Counted from the stretch's first letter, positions 47,970 to 60,574 are shown. The stretch is 64,000 nt of DNA from Selaginella moellendorffii (GCF_000143415.4 NW_003314267.1:3099407-3163406), one strand, 5' to 3'. A program made the numbers and translations. Notes: generated from the sequence alone by a model not told the origin.

Positions 47970-48964
47970 CTATGAGCTAGTTGCACGGGACTTTTGGTGG
48001 CCCCACATGGACGACTACATCAAAGCTTTTGTTACCTCCTGTGACACTTGCGCCCGGAATAAGGTACCTCGCCACCTTCCTTCAGGTTTGCTTCATTCCC
48101 TTCCGGTCCCTTCAGGTCCTTGAGAATCCATCTCCATGGATTTCTTGAGTGATCTTCCGAGTTCTAGAGGCTTCAACAGCATTTTAGTCGTGGTGGATCA
48201 CTTCACAAAGATGGTGCACTTCTTGCCATGTACCAAAGAGTTTTCGGGCGAGGACATGGCAAAACTGGTATTTAGGGAAATTTTCCGACTTCATGGGATT
48301 CCTACGGATGTGGTTTCGGATCGGGGGCCTCAGTTCATCTCTCATTTCTGGAAACGGTTTTTGCAGCTGCTTGGAGTGAAGGCCAACCTCTCTTCGGCTT
48401 ATCATCCTCAAACTGATGGGCACTCTGAGCGAACGATTCAGACGTTAGAACAATTCTTGAGATGCTTCATCAACTATCATCAGGATAACTAGTTCGATAT
48501 CCTTCCCCTTGCTGAGTTCTCCTATAACAACTCTGTTCACTCCTCTCTTTGAATTTCCCCCTTCTTTGCAAACTCTGGCCGAAATCCCCGATTCAATCTC
48601 TCACTTCCTTCTCCATCCGAATGCTCTCATTCAAATCCCCACTCTGAGGCATTTGTCTCCAACCTCCAAGAAATCCACAACTCCATCTCCTTCCACCTCC
48701 ATCGAGCTTAGGAATCTCACAAAACATTTGCCAATATCCATCGTCAGGATTGTCCCCCTTACAATATCGGGGATAAAGTTTGGCTCCTCAGGCGAAATAT
48801 CTCCACCACCAGGCCTTGTCCAAAACTTGATTTCAAACGCCTCGGTCCTTTCCCTATCACTGCCATCATTAATCCTATCACTTATTGCCTTGCACTTCCC
48901 TCCTCATATCAAATTCACCCCGTTTTTCATTCCTCTCTCCTTGAGCCTTATATTCCCAGTCCTA
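47970..48964 (+). mobile_element. Chromovirus copy 3, integrase part (left of the family L insertion)
   Basis: From YELVARDFWWPHMDDYIKAF through the integrase core ([34 protein letters not shown]) to the tail, with stops at Gln/Leu and Trp codons. The sequence ends at TTCCCAGTCCTA and resumes at 56456 after the 7.49 kb insert. Its left edge at 47970 joins LINE sequence. Confidence 0.88.
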
Positions 48965-50621
48965 TGTGAGACACAAAATCCCTAGGCCCCAAAGTGGAGC
49001 CGGAAAGGGTGTCACGTGGTAGTGGCTGAAGTGAGAGCCAAACGAGCGTAACACATTTGGACCAAAAGCTCCGGCTTGAAAAGTCAAGAGCGGGAGTGGA
49101 ACTCCCAAAGAAGTGCTCGAGGAACGAGCACGAAGCGAGCAAAAAGCGAGGCTCCAAAAAGGGACCCAAAAGGACCAACACATGACACGTGGAAGTGTCC
49201 GAGATGGACTCGAGTTGGAGTCCGAAGTGGAGTCCAAGATGGACCCGAGATGGAGTCCGAGATGGAGTCCGAGATGGAGTCCGAGATGGAGTCCGAAATG
49301 GAGTCCGAGATGGAGTCCGAGGTGGACCCGAGATGGACCCGAAATGGAGTCCGAGATGGAGTCCGAGATGGACCCGAAATGGAGTCCGAGATGGACCCGA
49401 GATGGAGTCCGAGATGGACCCGAGATGGAGTCCAAGATGGAGTCCGAGATGGAGTCCGAGATGGAGTCCGAGATGGAGTCCGAAGTCGAGACCGAGACCG
49501 GGACCGAGACCGAGACCGAGATCGGGACCGAGAACGAGACTGAGGCCGAGGCCGAGACCGAGCCCGAGCCCGAGTCCGAGTCCGAGTCCGAGTCCGAGTC
49601 TGAGTCCGAGTCCGAGTTAGAGTCTGAGAGGGTGAAAGCCCAAAGCGTTCGTCTCCCAGACCCTGGGGGGTTTGGTGAGCTCCAAAAGTATAGTAGGGGG
49701 AGGACTGCAGTGGAGCCAGTTTGGCCAGGAAAGGCCAGTTTGGCCCAGGAAGGCCGGACCCAGTGTTGGGTGATGAGCTGCCCACTGGGAAGTCCAAGAC
49801 TAGAGTGAACACAGACCGACAAGCGGGGTAGCTTGGTGAAGTGTTCAAGAGCCGGCTCTAGTTCCCCTGGGAGATCGACTGGCCGATGCTCCCAATCCAA
49901 GTGTGGGTGGCACTACCTACTTGGATACCTGGTGTGGCTCAACGGAACCCGCTCTAAGCCCATGGCTAGAGCACCCAAGGGCAGAAGGCGAGGAGAGTAC
50001 CCAGGTGGCTCGCGTAAGGCCACGGTGTTCCGAAATGTTGTCCCAAAGGCCCAAACTGTGGAAAGGAAGAGGAGCAGTCCTCTGGGGTAGTGACCAAGGA
50101 CACAGTCGTGTGGTGAGGAAGTCCCAGGGGACTGTGGGACTTAGTGGTCGGGCTTGTGGGTCTCGATCCAATGGCAATGTTGGCAAACACGACCAGGGGC
50201 AGAAAGGGACTTAGTGGGGACTGACAGAGGGATATTGGGGAAGGCTATCCCCTTGTCGGTGGGCATCCTAAGGATGCTAAGGAGTGGATCTGAGATGACC
50301 ACTCACGGATGGTTTGCCTAGTCTTGGAGAGCCAAGACTGTGATGCAAGTGGTATTGGACTACCAGTGTGGCAAAGGTGATTGGGCATGGCCTTAGCGTA
50401 ACGGGCTGCTATGTCGGTGGTACCTTTGAGTGTCGGTCATGGGATCGGACACGTGGAGCACTTGGACCAAATGCAAATGTTGAGTGGCATGGATGCCATT
50501 CTCGGGGCTAGCAAGCCCCAAGTCCTGGATTGGACTTATGGAGGTTGTGAATGAGACTCCTCCAAGTGGTCAGAGGTGTGGTTAAGTGACTAAAGTAGAA
50601 TGGAAAATTTAGTCTCTTACA
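48965..50621 (+). repeat. Family L 5' LTR, 1657 bp
   Basis: It contains three tandem zones: GAGTCCGAGATG 12-mers with GACCCGAGATG variants (~49200-49480), GAGACC hexamers (~49490-49560) and GAGTCC hexamers (~49565-49625). Because GAG-rich units lack stops in most frames, long spurious open frames appear on both strands. Confidence 0.93.
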
Positions 50622-53600
50622 ATTTGGTATCGGAGTCGTTCCTTAGTCCGACTTTTATTGGTGCTCAAATATATCACCACTAGTGTTGGCATCGGAAGGT
50701 CCGAGGAGTGGGCCTATCCTTGAGGAGTAGCAAGTCGGGAAGACATGGCTCTCCATTATAGTTCATGTGTGAACTTGTAGACGAGGTGGTGGATAGAAAA
50801 GGGCCAATAATGGAACGACTTTGGGATCTTGGGAACAGTGCAAGGTTTTCCTCATTGAGTTGAGGATGTGATCCGGATGAGCATTTGTCTCAGCAAATTG
50901 GCTAAGGTTGTTGTGGTAAACAACTAAAGTTGGGATCACGGGAAAGATAGAGACTCCAAAACAATAAAGGAGTCACAAGATTATCCTCATATAGTTGAGG
51001 TTGGTGCTCATGAATGTGAGACCAAAGGTAATGACCGTGGAAGGTCAAATACGGAAGAGGACTCAAGTCCTTGAAATGGTAGCCGGGGCTACATTTAATA
51101 AATGCTGGAACAACCCAAGGAGTTGGGGGGTGTACTTAGAGATGAATGGTATTCTCATCGCATGGACAAGTAGTCTTAAGGGGCAAAAGTTGCCCCCAGA
51201 GAACAAAATCAAGTGTCGGAGTAACACTTGTGAAAATAGTCCTTTTGAGTAGGATAGGAATGCAAGAAGTGTATTCCAGTGAGCTAGTGTCTCACAAGTA
51301 GGACCTTACGGGTCTGTGGATTAACCAAGTCCAAAACTGCTGGATGACTCAAGTAGAGTCAAGGGATGGTCCTAAAAGGATTGATCGAAGCATTTGGACT
51401 GAGGTGTGTTGTACCCCACAAAGGATGGGGGGGGGGATCATAGGATCCAAGGATGAGAACAGAGGGTATCTCATCGATGGCAAAATGTGCCATGCTAAAG
51501 TTATGGGAAAGGTGTTCCCAGAAGAAAACAACTTTGGCATAAAGTTGTGTGTGACCTCTATGGGGTAGTGCTAACGGATGGTTGGCATGAGAAAGAGCGG
51601 TGTTGGTCTTGGCAAAGACTTAGACACGAAGGGGAAATGTCATAGAGGTAGGCTCGTGGAGCCGATGGTGTGGAGACACCAAATGTGCCAAGGTGTGATA
51701 CCTTGAGGCTATGTTGGTGGGTTCATGAGAACCCCTTGCCAAAGGAATCCCAATGGAAATGGGAATGGCATAGCCTAAGCTGCAGAGCATGCAGTTGGAG
51801 TGTGGTGACCCAGATAATGATGGAGGTGTGAAAGCACCAAGCAATGAGTTGTAGGACTTGACAACTATGAGGCAACTAAGCAAGAGGTGCAAAATAACTG
51901 GTTAAACGGGTAGAAGGTAGCTACCCAAGACTTCTTAATAGCATAAGAAAGTTGGATATACCCTTACGGGGGATAAGTTGCTTGTGTTGCGATATAATAA
52001 GTCAATGTCATAAAAGGAAATACTCATTGTCAAGAAAGCCATCATTGGGACACCCGGACACTCTAGAACACCAGAAGGTGGTGTTTGATGTCGCGAGGGC
52101 AATGGATAAAGCCCAAGGGACTAAGTCCCTAGCGAATGATGGATAGAAGGCGCTATCCAAATGTCCAAGGTTGCGGAGACAGGAGAGGACTGTCTACCCG
52201 AGTTGGACAAAGCCAAAAATGGAATTTTGGCAAGGCTAGTGATGGGCATGTAAAGGCCCATAAGCAACAATGTAATCCCAGTATGTGGGATTATAAGGTG
52301 AGCATACCCGGATTGAGGAACCACTCCCTAGGCTATTGGGTAGGTTCATCGCTAAGAATACTTGCTAAAGCGTGATAGAAAGTGCAAAGCTATCCTCTTG
52401 GTCTAAAGGAGAATGACCAAAGGAAAGGTGTGAAGCCAAAAAGCAAGAAGTAAGGGGATAGAACCGAACCATAGGAATCAAAGGGCATAACCAAGGTTGG
52501 TTATGCCAGCTGGGAGTGGAGAATCAAGTGGGGGCTCGAGGGTGTTGCCACTAGCAACCGTGATGCCATGGAGAGTCTAAAATATGGAATTGTCCATGTT
52601 AGACTATGTGGCATTTTGAAGGCTTACAAAAAGGGAGGCCTTAGCAAGTTGAGGGACAGAGTTCCTTCAAGGTTCCCAAAGACGATTCTAGGTAGCTTAG
52701 TACCTAGAAAGGCCAAGTGTAAATGGTTCATGGAACGCGCAAAATTAGAGTGGCGCAGCAGAAGCGTGGTCTTGAAGCTTGCCATGAGGCAAGGCTATCA
52801 AGGTTAGGGAAGTAGTTCCCGAGTGTTCAAAGAGAGGGCTTTGAACGAAAGTCGATGGTCAAGGACTTTCACGCTTATACAGGAACCATGTTACAGTGGT
52901 CGGAAGACTTGCCAAGCGAGATTGGCACGTCGGGGGAACAAATACCCTAGTTGAAGGTGATAACTTCAAAAAGGGTGGGCCATGGGGCCAAGCATGGAGG
53001 AGTCCATGGATGATCACAGACTTGTCAAGTGAGAGGACTTGGCAATGTGGAGGAACTAGGTTCCTAAGCTGTGATCTATAGCGCGCTTTAAGTATAAGTT
53101 GGTGCACCGGCGTGATGAGTCACACCAGGCATCCTGGGTGATGCCGTCCGTAGATGCATATACGGAGGTTGGGTTCGAGTCCCGACCCTCTAGTGTTTGG
53201 GTTCGAGTCCCAACTCACTAGGGCGTGGTGATGGTTTGGAATATGAGGACACTCATATTTCGGTGGTCATGGACTCTTAGTGGGGAGACTGGTTTGGGCA
53301 CACCGCCAAGCGAGGGATGCCTCGGAGTCGTGATGCACGGTTAGATTGCTTAGTGTGAAAGCTCGGCATATCTAACTTGAACGCTTTGGTGCAAGTGGCA
53401 CCAAGGACGTGGTGAGTGAGATGGGGACACCTAATCTCAGTTGCTATGGACCCCTGGCCGGAAGGGCTGGCTTGGGCGCACCGCCAAGTGTGGGGGATGC
53501 CCCCGGGGTCGTAGTTAACAAATTAAAGGTCTGGAAGACCTAGTACCTATTGGCAAACCTGTTAAGGTGCCGAGGTGAAATCACTAGGTGATCTTGTGGC

Positions 53601-54732
53601 TAAATAAGGACAAGGTCCTTGTTTGGGTTAAGGAATAAGGTTCCTAGTTCAAAGTGTTGATTTGAACTATTGATGATGGTGTGGCTTGGTCAAGGTGACC
53701 AAGTGGGAAAAGCACCTTAGGGAAATGAGCTATGTCATTGCGATGGCATAGTGTGTCCAAGAAAAGTAGTCTCTAAAGAGACCCATGAGAGGGTCACAAA
53801 GTTGGGCCGAGGATAGAGCCCACAGCAGAAGATGCTAAAAGAGACTTACTAGGGGTGAACACCCTAGTCTTAGAAAAGCAGAGCCTTTGCTATGGAATCA
53901 AAAGAATACCTCAAGGAGGGAGGTAGAGATTTGATGTTGCTTGGTGCAACAATCAACGGATAGGAGCAAAAGATGAGTGGCCAAGATAGGGCCGTGGAAT
54001 CCCTAGGAAGGAATCCAAGTGACAAAGTTAGGCGAGGAACACTGACATGTTGGACGCTAACAAATTGCAGGAAAGGAAGTGTGTTTCCAAGGATGGATTC
54101 CGAATTGCTCCAATTTGGCGAAAGTGGAAGCTCCAAGGGAGGGAGCGGTAAGGTAGCCAAATGATAGGGCGATGGACAACCCTAGCACAAAGTGTGATAA
54201 ATGGAACTTAGTGCCCAAGGTGGCACGAAATAGAAGAGAGGATGATGGTGCCCTCAAGTAATGAACTTCCTAGGATGGGGAAGTGGAGTTGCACAATCTG
54301 TGCAATGCAAGGTGTTGGAGACACCTAGGAAATTGACTTCCAAAAGTCAAAAGAGTAAAAGTTCCAAAGTGCAAACATTCAATAGATGGAAATTGAGACT
54401 ACTCAAGAAGGAGTAATGGGATTGACTTAGAGAAGGGTCTCTAAGAGGTTTAGCGAGAACTAAACCAATAAAAGGAGAGAACCACTACATGTGGTCCAAT
54501 CAATCTCTAAGTTAGAGAGACTACCCTCCTTAGAGGATAGGCAAGGCATGGTGAGCCTTTGGTGTCAAACCATTGAGGCATATGCAAAAGGCATGGTGAG
54601 CCTTCAATGTCAAACTATTGACAAATATTGGCTAGGTGCCAAGGATGGAAATGGTAACACATGCGAGTGTTACTTTACAAAATGGTTTACCGTTCGATGA
54701 GGACATCGAACTTCGTCTATGGGTGGTGGAGT
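50622..54732 (+). other. Non-coding interior of the family L element
   Basis: It starts with the primer-binding site and ends with the purine tract. I see no zinc knuckle, protease, RT or integrase motif in any frame. The part 53061-53705 is repeated, strongly diverged, at 60733-61356, so the interior is conserved in older copies. Confidence 0.8.
53172..53210 (+). promoter_or_regulatory. Two B-box / tRNA T-arm-like motifs
   Basis: GGTTCGAGTCC occurs at 53172-53182 and 53200-53210, each flanked by sequence able to form a T-arm-like stem (GTTGGG TTCGAGT CCCGAC for the first). They match the RNA polymerase III B-box consensus. A possible A-box-like AGTTGGTGCACCGG lies ~75 nt upstream (53098 on), too far for a plain tRNA. 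The older copy at 60838-60885 keeps both motifs in eroded form. Confidence 0.4.
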
Positions 54733-55305
54733 TGTGAGACACAAAATCCCTAGGCCCCAAAGTGGAGCCGGAAAGGGTGTCACATGGTAGTGGCTGAAGC
54801 GAGAGCCAAACGAGCGTAACACATTTGGACCAAAAGCTCCGGCTTGAAAAGTCAAGAGCGGGAGTGGAACTCCCAAAGAAGTGCTCGAGGAACGAGCACG
54901 AAGCGAGCAAAAAGCAAGGCTCCAAAAAGGGACCCAAAAGGACCAACACATGACACGTGGAAGTGTCCGAGATGGACTCGAGTTGGAGTCCGAAGTGGAG
55001 TCTGAGATGGACCCGAGATGGAGTCCGAGATGGAGTCCGAGATGGAGTCCGAGATGGAGTCCGAAATGGAGTCCGAGATGGAGTCCGAGGTGGACCCGAG
55101 ATGGACCCAAAATGGAGTCTGAGATGGAGTCCGAGATGGACCCGAAATGGAGTCCGAGATGGACCCAAAATGGAGTCCGAGATGGACCCGAGATGGAGTC
55201 CGAGATGGAGTCCGAGATGGAGTTCGAGATGGAGTCTGAGATGGAGTCCGAGATGCAGTCCGAGATGGAGTCCGAGATGGAGTCCGAAGTCGAGACCGAG
55301 ACCGG

Positions 55306-55337
<32 letters not shown>

Positions 55338-56455
55338 TCGGGACCGAGAACGAGACCGAGGCTGAGGCCAAGACCGAGCCCGAGCCCGAGTCCGAGTCCG
55401 AGTCTGAGTCCGAGTCCGAGTCCGAGTCCGAGTCCGAGTCCGAGTCCGAGTTCGAGTCTGAGAGGGTGAAAGCCCAAAGCGTTCGTCTCCCAGACCCTGG
55501 GGGGTTTGGTGAGCTCCAAAAGTATAGTAGGGGGAGGACTGCAGTGGAGCCAGTTTGGCCAGGAAAGGCCAGTTTGGCCCAGGAAGGCCAGACCCAGTGT
55601 TGGGTGATGAGCTACCCACTGGGAAGTCCAAGACTAGAGCGAACACGGACCGACAAGCGGGGTAGCTTGGTGAAGTGTTCAAGAGCCGGCTCTAGTTCCC
55701 CCGGGAGATCGACTGGCCGATGCTCCCAGTCCAAGTGTGGGTGGCACTACCTACTTGGATACCTGGTGTGGCTCAACGGAACCCGCTCTAAGCCCATGGC
55801 TAGAGCACCCAAGGGCAGAAGGCGAGGAGAGTACCCAGGTGGCTCGCGTAAGGCCACGGTGTTCCGAAATGTTGTCCCAAAGGACCAGACTGTGGAAAGG
55901 AAGAGGAGCAGTCCTCTGGGGTAGTGACCAAGGACACAGTCGTGTGGTGAGGAAGTCCCAGAGGACTGTGGGACTTAGTGGTCGGGCTTGTGGGTCTCGA
56001 TCCAGTGGCAGTGTTGGCAAACATGACCAGGGGCAGAAAGGGACTTAGTGGGGACTGACAGAGGGATATTGGGGAAGGCTATCCCCTTGTCGGTGGGCAT
56101 CCTAAGGATGCTAAGGAGTGGATCTGAGATGACCACTCACGGATGGTTTGCCTAGTCTTGGAGAGCCAAGACTATGATGCAAGTGGTATTGGACTACCAG
56201 TGTGGCAAAGGTGATTGGGCATGGCCTTAGCGTAACGGGCTGCGATGTCGGTGGTACCTTTGAGTGTCGGTCATTGGATCGGACACGTGGAGCACTTGGA
56301 CCAAGTGCAAATGTTGAGTGGCGTGGATGCCATTCTCGGGGCTAGCAAGCCCCAAGTCCTAGATTGGACTTATGGAGGTTGTGAATGAGACTCCTCCAAG
56401 TGGTCAGAGGTGTGGTTAAGTGACTAAAGTAGAATGGAAAATTTAGTCTCTTACA
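54733..56455 (+). repeat. Family L 3' LTR, 1723 bp
   Basis: 66 bp longer than its partner, mainly through different numbers of GAGTCC and GAGACC units. The end AGTCTCTTACA abuts the duplicated TCCTA. Confidence 0.93.
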
Positions 56456-57169
56456 TCCTATTCCCAATCGGGTCATTCCTCCACCTCCACCGGTGCAGCT
56501 CAAGGATGGGTCTAAGTACGAGGTTCAGGACATCCTTGATTCCAAGATTTCATGGTCTAAACTCTACTATCTGCAACTAGAAGGGTTACGGGCCTGAAGA
56601 ACGCACTTGGGAACCTACGGACAACTTGATTCATTCTCCTGACCTTGTTCAGGACTTCCACCGCCGCTATCCTTCTCATCCTAGTCCTCATTCTTTTTCT
56701 CCATCTCCCATCCCTCGCCGCTCATTTCATCCTCCTCGTCGTTCTCATTCACATCCTCGTTCCACTCGTTCCTGAGGAGGGAATCCCTGAATCCCCCAAT
56801 TCTTGCCACATTCCTGACTCTCGCCGGATTCCTGACCTGCAGACCACATTCCTGATTCTCGAGACACTTCCCTATTCCTGACTCTCAAGACACTTCCCTA
56901 TTCCTGACTCTCTGATTTCTTGGACAATTCCTGAGTCTCGAGCCACATTCTTGATATTGATGTGGCGCCTCCTCAACCTCAACTATATTTATGCCGTCCT
57001 CGATCCAAGAGTGGTGGAGCTTCATCAACCTATAGTATATATAAGTTAGCCTTGTTCCATTTCTCCACAATTTGAATCAACACCAGTCTAAGGCCTCTTC
57101 TTTGTTTCCATTAGCTTTTCTCTTTGTCTTTTGCATTTTCCAGTCTTGATCTTGTTGGGGGTCTTGACA
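56456..57169 (+). mobile_element. Chromovirus copy 3, chromodomain part and 3' LTR (right of the insertion)
   Basis: Resumes at TCCTATTCCCAATCGGG and runs through the damaged chromodomain (VQDILDSKISWSKLYYL) to the tail and LTR (~56780-57169). The LTR start is altered: the purine tract and first bases read GAGGAGGGAATCCCTGAATCC instead of …GGTGCTGTCAGGAATCC. The end GTCTTGACA is intact. Confidence 0.88.
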
Positions 57170-58214
57170 AGATCCTCCATGGTGAGCAACAAATCCTTGA
57201 CACCGTTTTTGAGGCCAAAATGAAATTGATCAATTAGGGCCTGCTTATCCCACTGAGTGTCCAAGGCAAGGAGTTGGAACTCCGCAGCATAGATCGAGGC
57301 AGAACGAGACCCCTGAGAGAGACGTCTCATCTTTGTGGTGGTAGCCCCAACTCGATCCGTCTTGCCAAAACATGCTTCAAACTTTTCTTTGAGCAACTGA
57401 AGATCCATCAACTCTGGAACCACGACCCCTTTCATGCTCTTTTCCAGGAGAGGAGAAAACCATGACAAAGCTACACCTTCAAGTAGCGTCCCGATCGCGC
57501 CGATTTGAGACTCAGGAGTGGGGTACTGCCAATGTTGAATTGCGAAGATCAGCTCCCTCTGGTTCAGGAATCTGCAAAGCTCTTAACACTTGCCTGAGAA
57601 CTTCGCCGGGAAACTCACCTTCGGTTCAGGAACTCTGTTTGATCCTTGAGCCGAAAGTGAAGCAAGGTCCTGTTGCATGTGAAAAAGGGTCGCCTTCAAC
57701 TCGATATTCTCAGACTAGATTTTTGCAAGGACTTCGGCAAAGAAATCAAAATGGCTTGGAGACTCCATCGGCAAAGAAGAAAGAAAAGGGGGGAAAAAGG
57801 CAAAGGCAGTCAAACAATCAAAACTAGCTAAAGCAAAAGCAAAAAACACAATCTGAATCAAACTGTCAAGACCCCTAACAAGATCAATACTGGAAAATGC
57901 AGAAGACAAAGAGAAAAGCTAGTGGAAACGAAGAAGAAGCTTTAGACTGGTGTTGATTCAAATTGTGGAAAAATGGAACAAGGCTAACCTATATATACGA
58001 TAGGTTGATGAAGCTCCACCACTCTTGGATCGAGGATGGCCTAAATATAGTGGAGGTCGAGGAGGTGCTACGTCATCATCAAGAATGTGGTTTGAGACTC
58101 AAGAATCGTACAGGAAATCAGAGAGTCAGGAATAGGGAAGTGTCTTGATATGGTCTGTGGGTCAAGAATCCAGCAAGAGTCAGAAATGTGGCAGGAATTG
58201 GGGGATTCCTGACA
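57170..58214 (-). mobile_element. Chromovirus 5' fragment: gag part and 5' LTR, head-to-head with copy 3
   Basis: 57170-57846 is gag in reverse (LLEKSMKGVVVPELMDLQL, YAAEFQLLALDTQWDKQALIDQF). 57847-57863 is the same self-priming-type primer site, 57864-58214 the LTR (351 bp). The left junction with the plus-strand LTR shares GACA with the gag sequence, suggesting joining at microhomology. Confidence 0.85.
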
Positions 58215-58510
58215 CATAACTCTGTTAGCACCATCATCGGCACCACCATCGACAATAGGATTCCAACATTCAGCTTAGTCGGCCATCGCAACCAATTCCT
58301 TTAATACCAATGTTATGATCCGGTGCAAAAAAGACAAAGATCTAATCACCCTAAACTATACTACACCACCTCTTGAGATTCCTCACCACCCAACCACCCC
58401 TGAGCTACCTCAAAAGCTCTATCTACGGTAGGTTAAGTCCCTTGCCTTAATATACCCTTGAGACTCCCTTTGACCGAAGTTGACCACGTGGTCAAAATTG
58501 GCGCCTAACA
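58215..58510 (-). mobile_element. G2 5' LTR and leader fragment
   Basis: LTR 58311-58510 (200 bp, on the minus strand TGTTAGGCGCC...GGATCATAACA) followed by TTGGTATTAAAGG, a tRNA-type primer site, and ~85 bp of leader. It contains the GTTGACCACGTGGTCAA-type palindrome shared with the other G2 LTRs. Confidence 0.82.
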
Positions 58511-60574
58511 CCCAAGATTTCTTTTAGCTTCTCATTATTTCTCTATACAGAAAATTTCAGAAATTTCTATGAATTCTTGAAAAATGGGAATTCCTGGAAA
58601 TTTTGGTAAATTCCTTGGAAGTTTATTGCTTCTCTATCCAAAAATCAGGAGTTACTTTTGGTTGCAATCCAAAAATTGTATACAGTAGAATCAATGTAAG
58701 AATGAATAAACTCTATATAGGAGATGTATCCCTCCATTCACATCATGTCAAAGGATGGATTATAAAATCATCCTATGGTATCCATTCTTCTGCAACATGC
58801 TACCCAGCTTGGTGATCGAGTGGAATTATCTGAAAGGTTCTAATTTCTCTGTCAATAGCCGTGACAATACTGAAGAAATCTTCTATCTTTCATTGCACCG
58901 CATTGTTTACCTGGGGATAGATTGGCACAAATCTAGGCTGTCCAAAGTCCAAGATTTGCTTTCTGAAGATCCTGTCAAACTCGTATATAATGAACTGTAT
59001 ACCATCAGCACATGGAGCTGGAAAAAACAAACTAGTAATGTCCTCCAACTACTTTACCTCTGTCACAGAGGCTTCCTAGAAGCATATAGAATGTTCTATC
59101 TAGCTCACCAATTTGTTGGTAACATCTGAGAAACACTTTCTTAATCTTACTTGAAAACTCTAAAGCTTCAGAGAAACCTTAACGCTCACCTAAAATGTCA
59201 GAAAGTGAAATCTCCAACACTTCTAACAATTGAAAACCTATATCATTTAGAATTTGTCATAGATCTCTTTGCCCCTTAAGATGATAATCCCTTTTCTAAG
59301 AAATCTCTTGTGTGAGTCATCCAAAACATGCCTCAACAAACCAGCTTTCTCAGATTGAACCTTCAGCCAGTCACTATTGGGATATTGAAGCTTAAAGTTG
59401 ATGATATTGTGTGCTTGTTTGTGTGGCAAAAATTGATCTGCATCCATGATTTTTTGTAACATAATCATTGCTGCTAACTTCTTTAAGTAGTAATAGCTGA
59501 ATGTCACCTCGTTGTGCTGGTTGTTAGAGAAAACTTTCTTATACCACTTGCTCTTTGTGAGAGTTGGTGATCGTGCTATGAACACAAATCTAGTAGAGTG
59601 TGGATGCTCCAAGTGGTGCAGATGTGCAAGATGCCAATGCTTTAACTCCTGAGGCACCACAGCCTGATAACCTTGATGCACCATAGCCGTAACATGCTTC
59701 ATTTGACCTTTGGTTAACACCCTTATTTCAAATAGAGTGAGGGGATGGCAAAGTGTAGAGTGAGGTGATTGTGAGGCAATTGTGAGGCAAGTGATCGTAA
59801 GAACTAGTTCCTTGAGACAGATTGCCATCATCAAGGCTATTGGACTTCTGCAGCCTATATAGGGCTGAAGAAAAGTTCCTGGTTGTGGAGCTCTTTAAGT
59901 AGACTCTTGTGGTCACCATCACCATTGCCAACTATGAGCTCCTCTTGAACTAGAGCTCCTAGGAAGTCTGGAGTACCCAACAGAGTGGAAAAAAAGAGGA
60001 GAGGTTCGAGGCCAAGAGGCTTATGCTGTCAGTATTGGAGTGAGTGAAGCTAAGATACTTGTCACACTATGGGACAGAGTTTTATTGCATGCTTAGCACC
60101 TTTCAGGTGTTTGGAGATAGTTTTGATTTCATTATCTAGGCTTTGTTCACTTTCTAGATGTGTTGTTAGTAGTCACTTGAGTTTCAAAAAGAAGAAAACA
60201 ATATTTTTTTTTTACTTTCTCGATTGTTTCTTTACATTGTTGGCATCTACAACTTGTGAGAGGAGTGCAACAAGGACCTTGAGAACATTAACATTTGCAG
60301 CTCTTTTGGCAGTGCAAACATGAGGTCATTACACAACACTACAATCAATAGCCATATGAGCTGCTTTGGGCTACTAAAAAAAGGGATAAAATTGAACTTT
60401 TGAGCATATAAGCAAGAAGTGAAAGAACATAAGTATGGAGTAACATTATAATAGTCTTAGGGCTTTTCACATTCTAATGTAAAGAGCAACATGCAAAATA
60501 GAGCCAAATAATGTCTAATGTTATTTTAATATATTAGTAGCATAACACAAGGATATGAGAATTCTATCATTCAA
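58511..60574. other. AT-rich region with two orphan open frames
   Basis: Plus 58755-59129 (124 residues, begins MDYKIILWYPFF) and minus 59834-59247 (195 residues, begins MMMAICLKELVLT, ends KEIYDKF). I recognise neither. The second has a hydrophobic start and, in its C-terminal half, normal-looking composition (QYPNSDWLKVQSEKAGLLRHVL), so it may be a remnant exon of an unknown element or gene. Nothing else is seen. Confidence 0.3.

Larger units (their letters stand above)
48965..56455 (+). mobile_element. Complete non-autonomous LTR retrotransposon (LARD-like), family L, 7491 bp
   Basis: Two long LTRs begin TGTGAGACACAAA and end AGTCTCTTACA. A tRNA-type primer site TGGTATCGGAGTCGTT (50625-50640) follows the first, and a purine tract GGGTGGTGGAG (54721-54731) precedes the second. 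Target duplications TCCTA lie at 48960-48964 and 56456-56460; the host sequence, a chromovirus, is continuous across them. The 4.1 kb interior has no gag or pol, only open frames under ~100 residues. That is the definition of a large retrotransposon derivative, which must borrow proteins from another element. Over ~1.0 kb outside the tandem repeats I count about 19 LTR differences by eye (around 2%), mostly transitions, so insertion is fairly recent. Confidence 0.93.

Noticed and set aside
49076-49848. Long open frames of MESEME or WSPRWSPR type on both strands (also near 302-487, 3208-3507, 54670-55924)
   Set aside because: They are translations of GAG-rich tandem repeats inside LTRs. Frames on both strands are open at once, and the repeat number differs between the paired LTRs.
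53098-53215. A tRNA gene
   Set aside because: T-arm-like motifs exist, but the distance to any A-box is too long and no acceptor or anticodon stem can be drawn.
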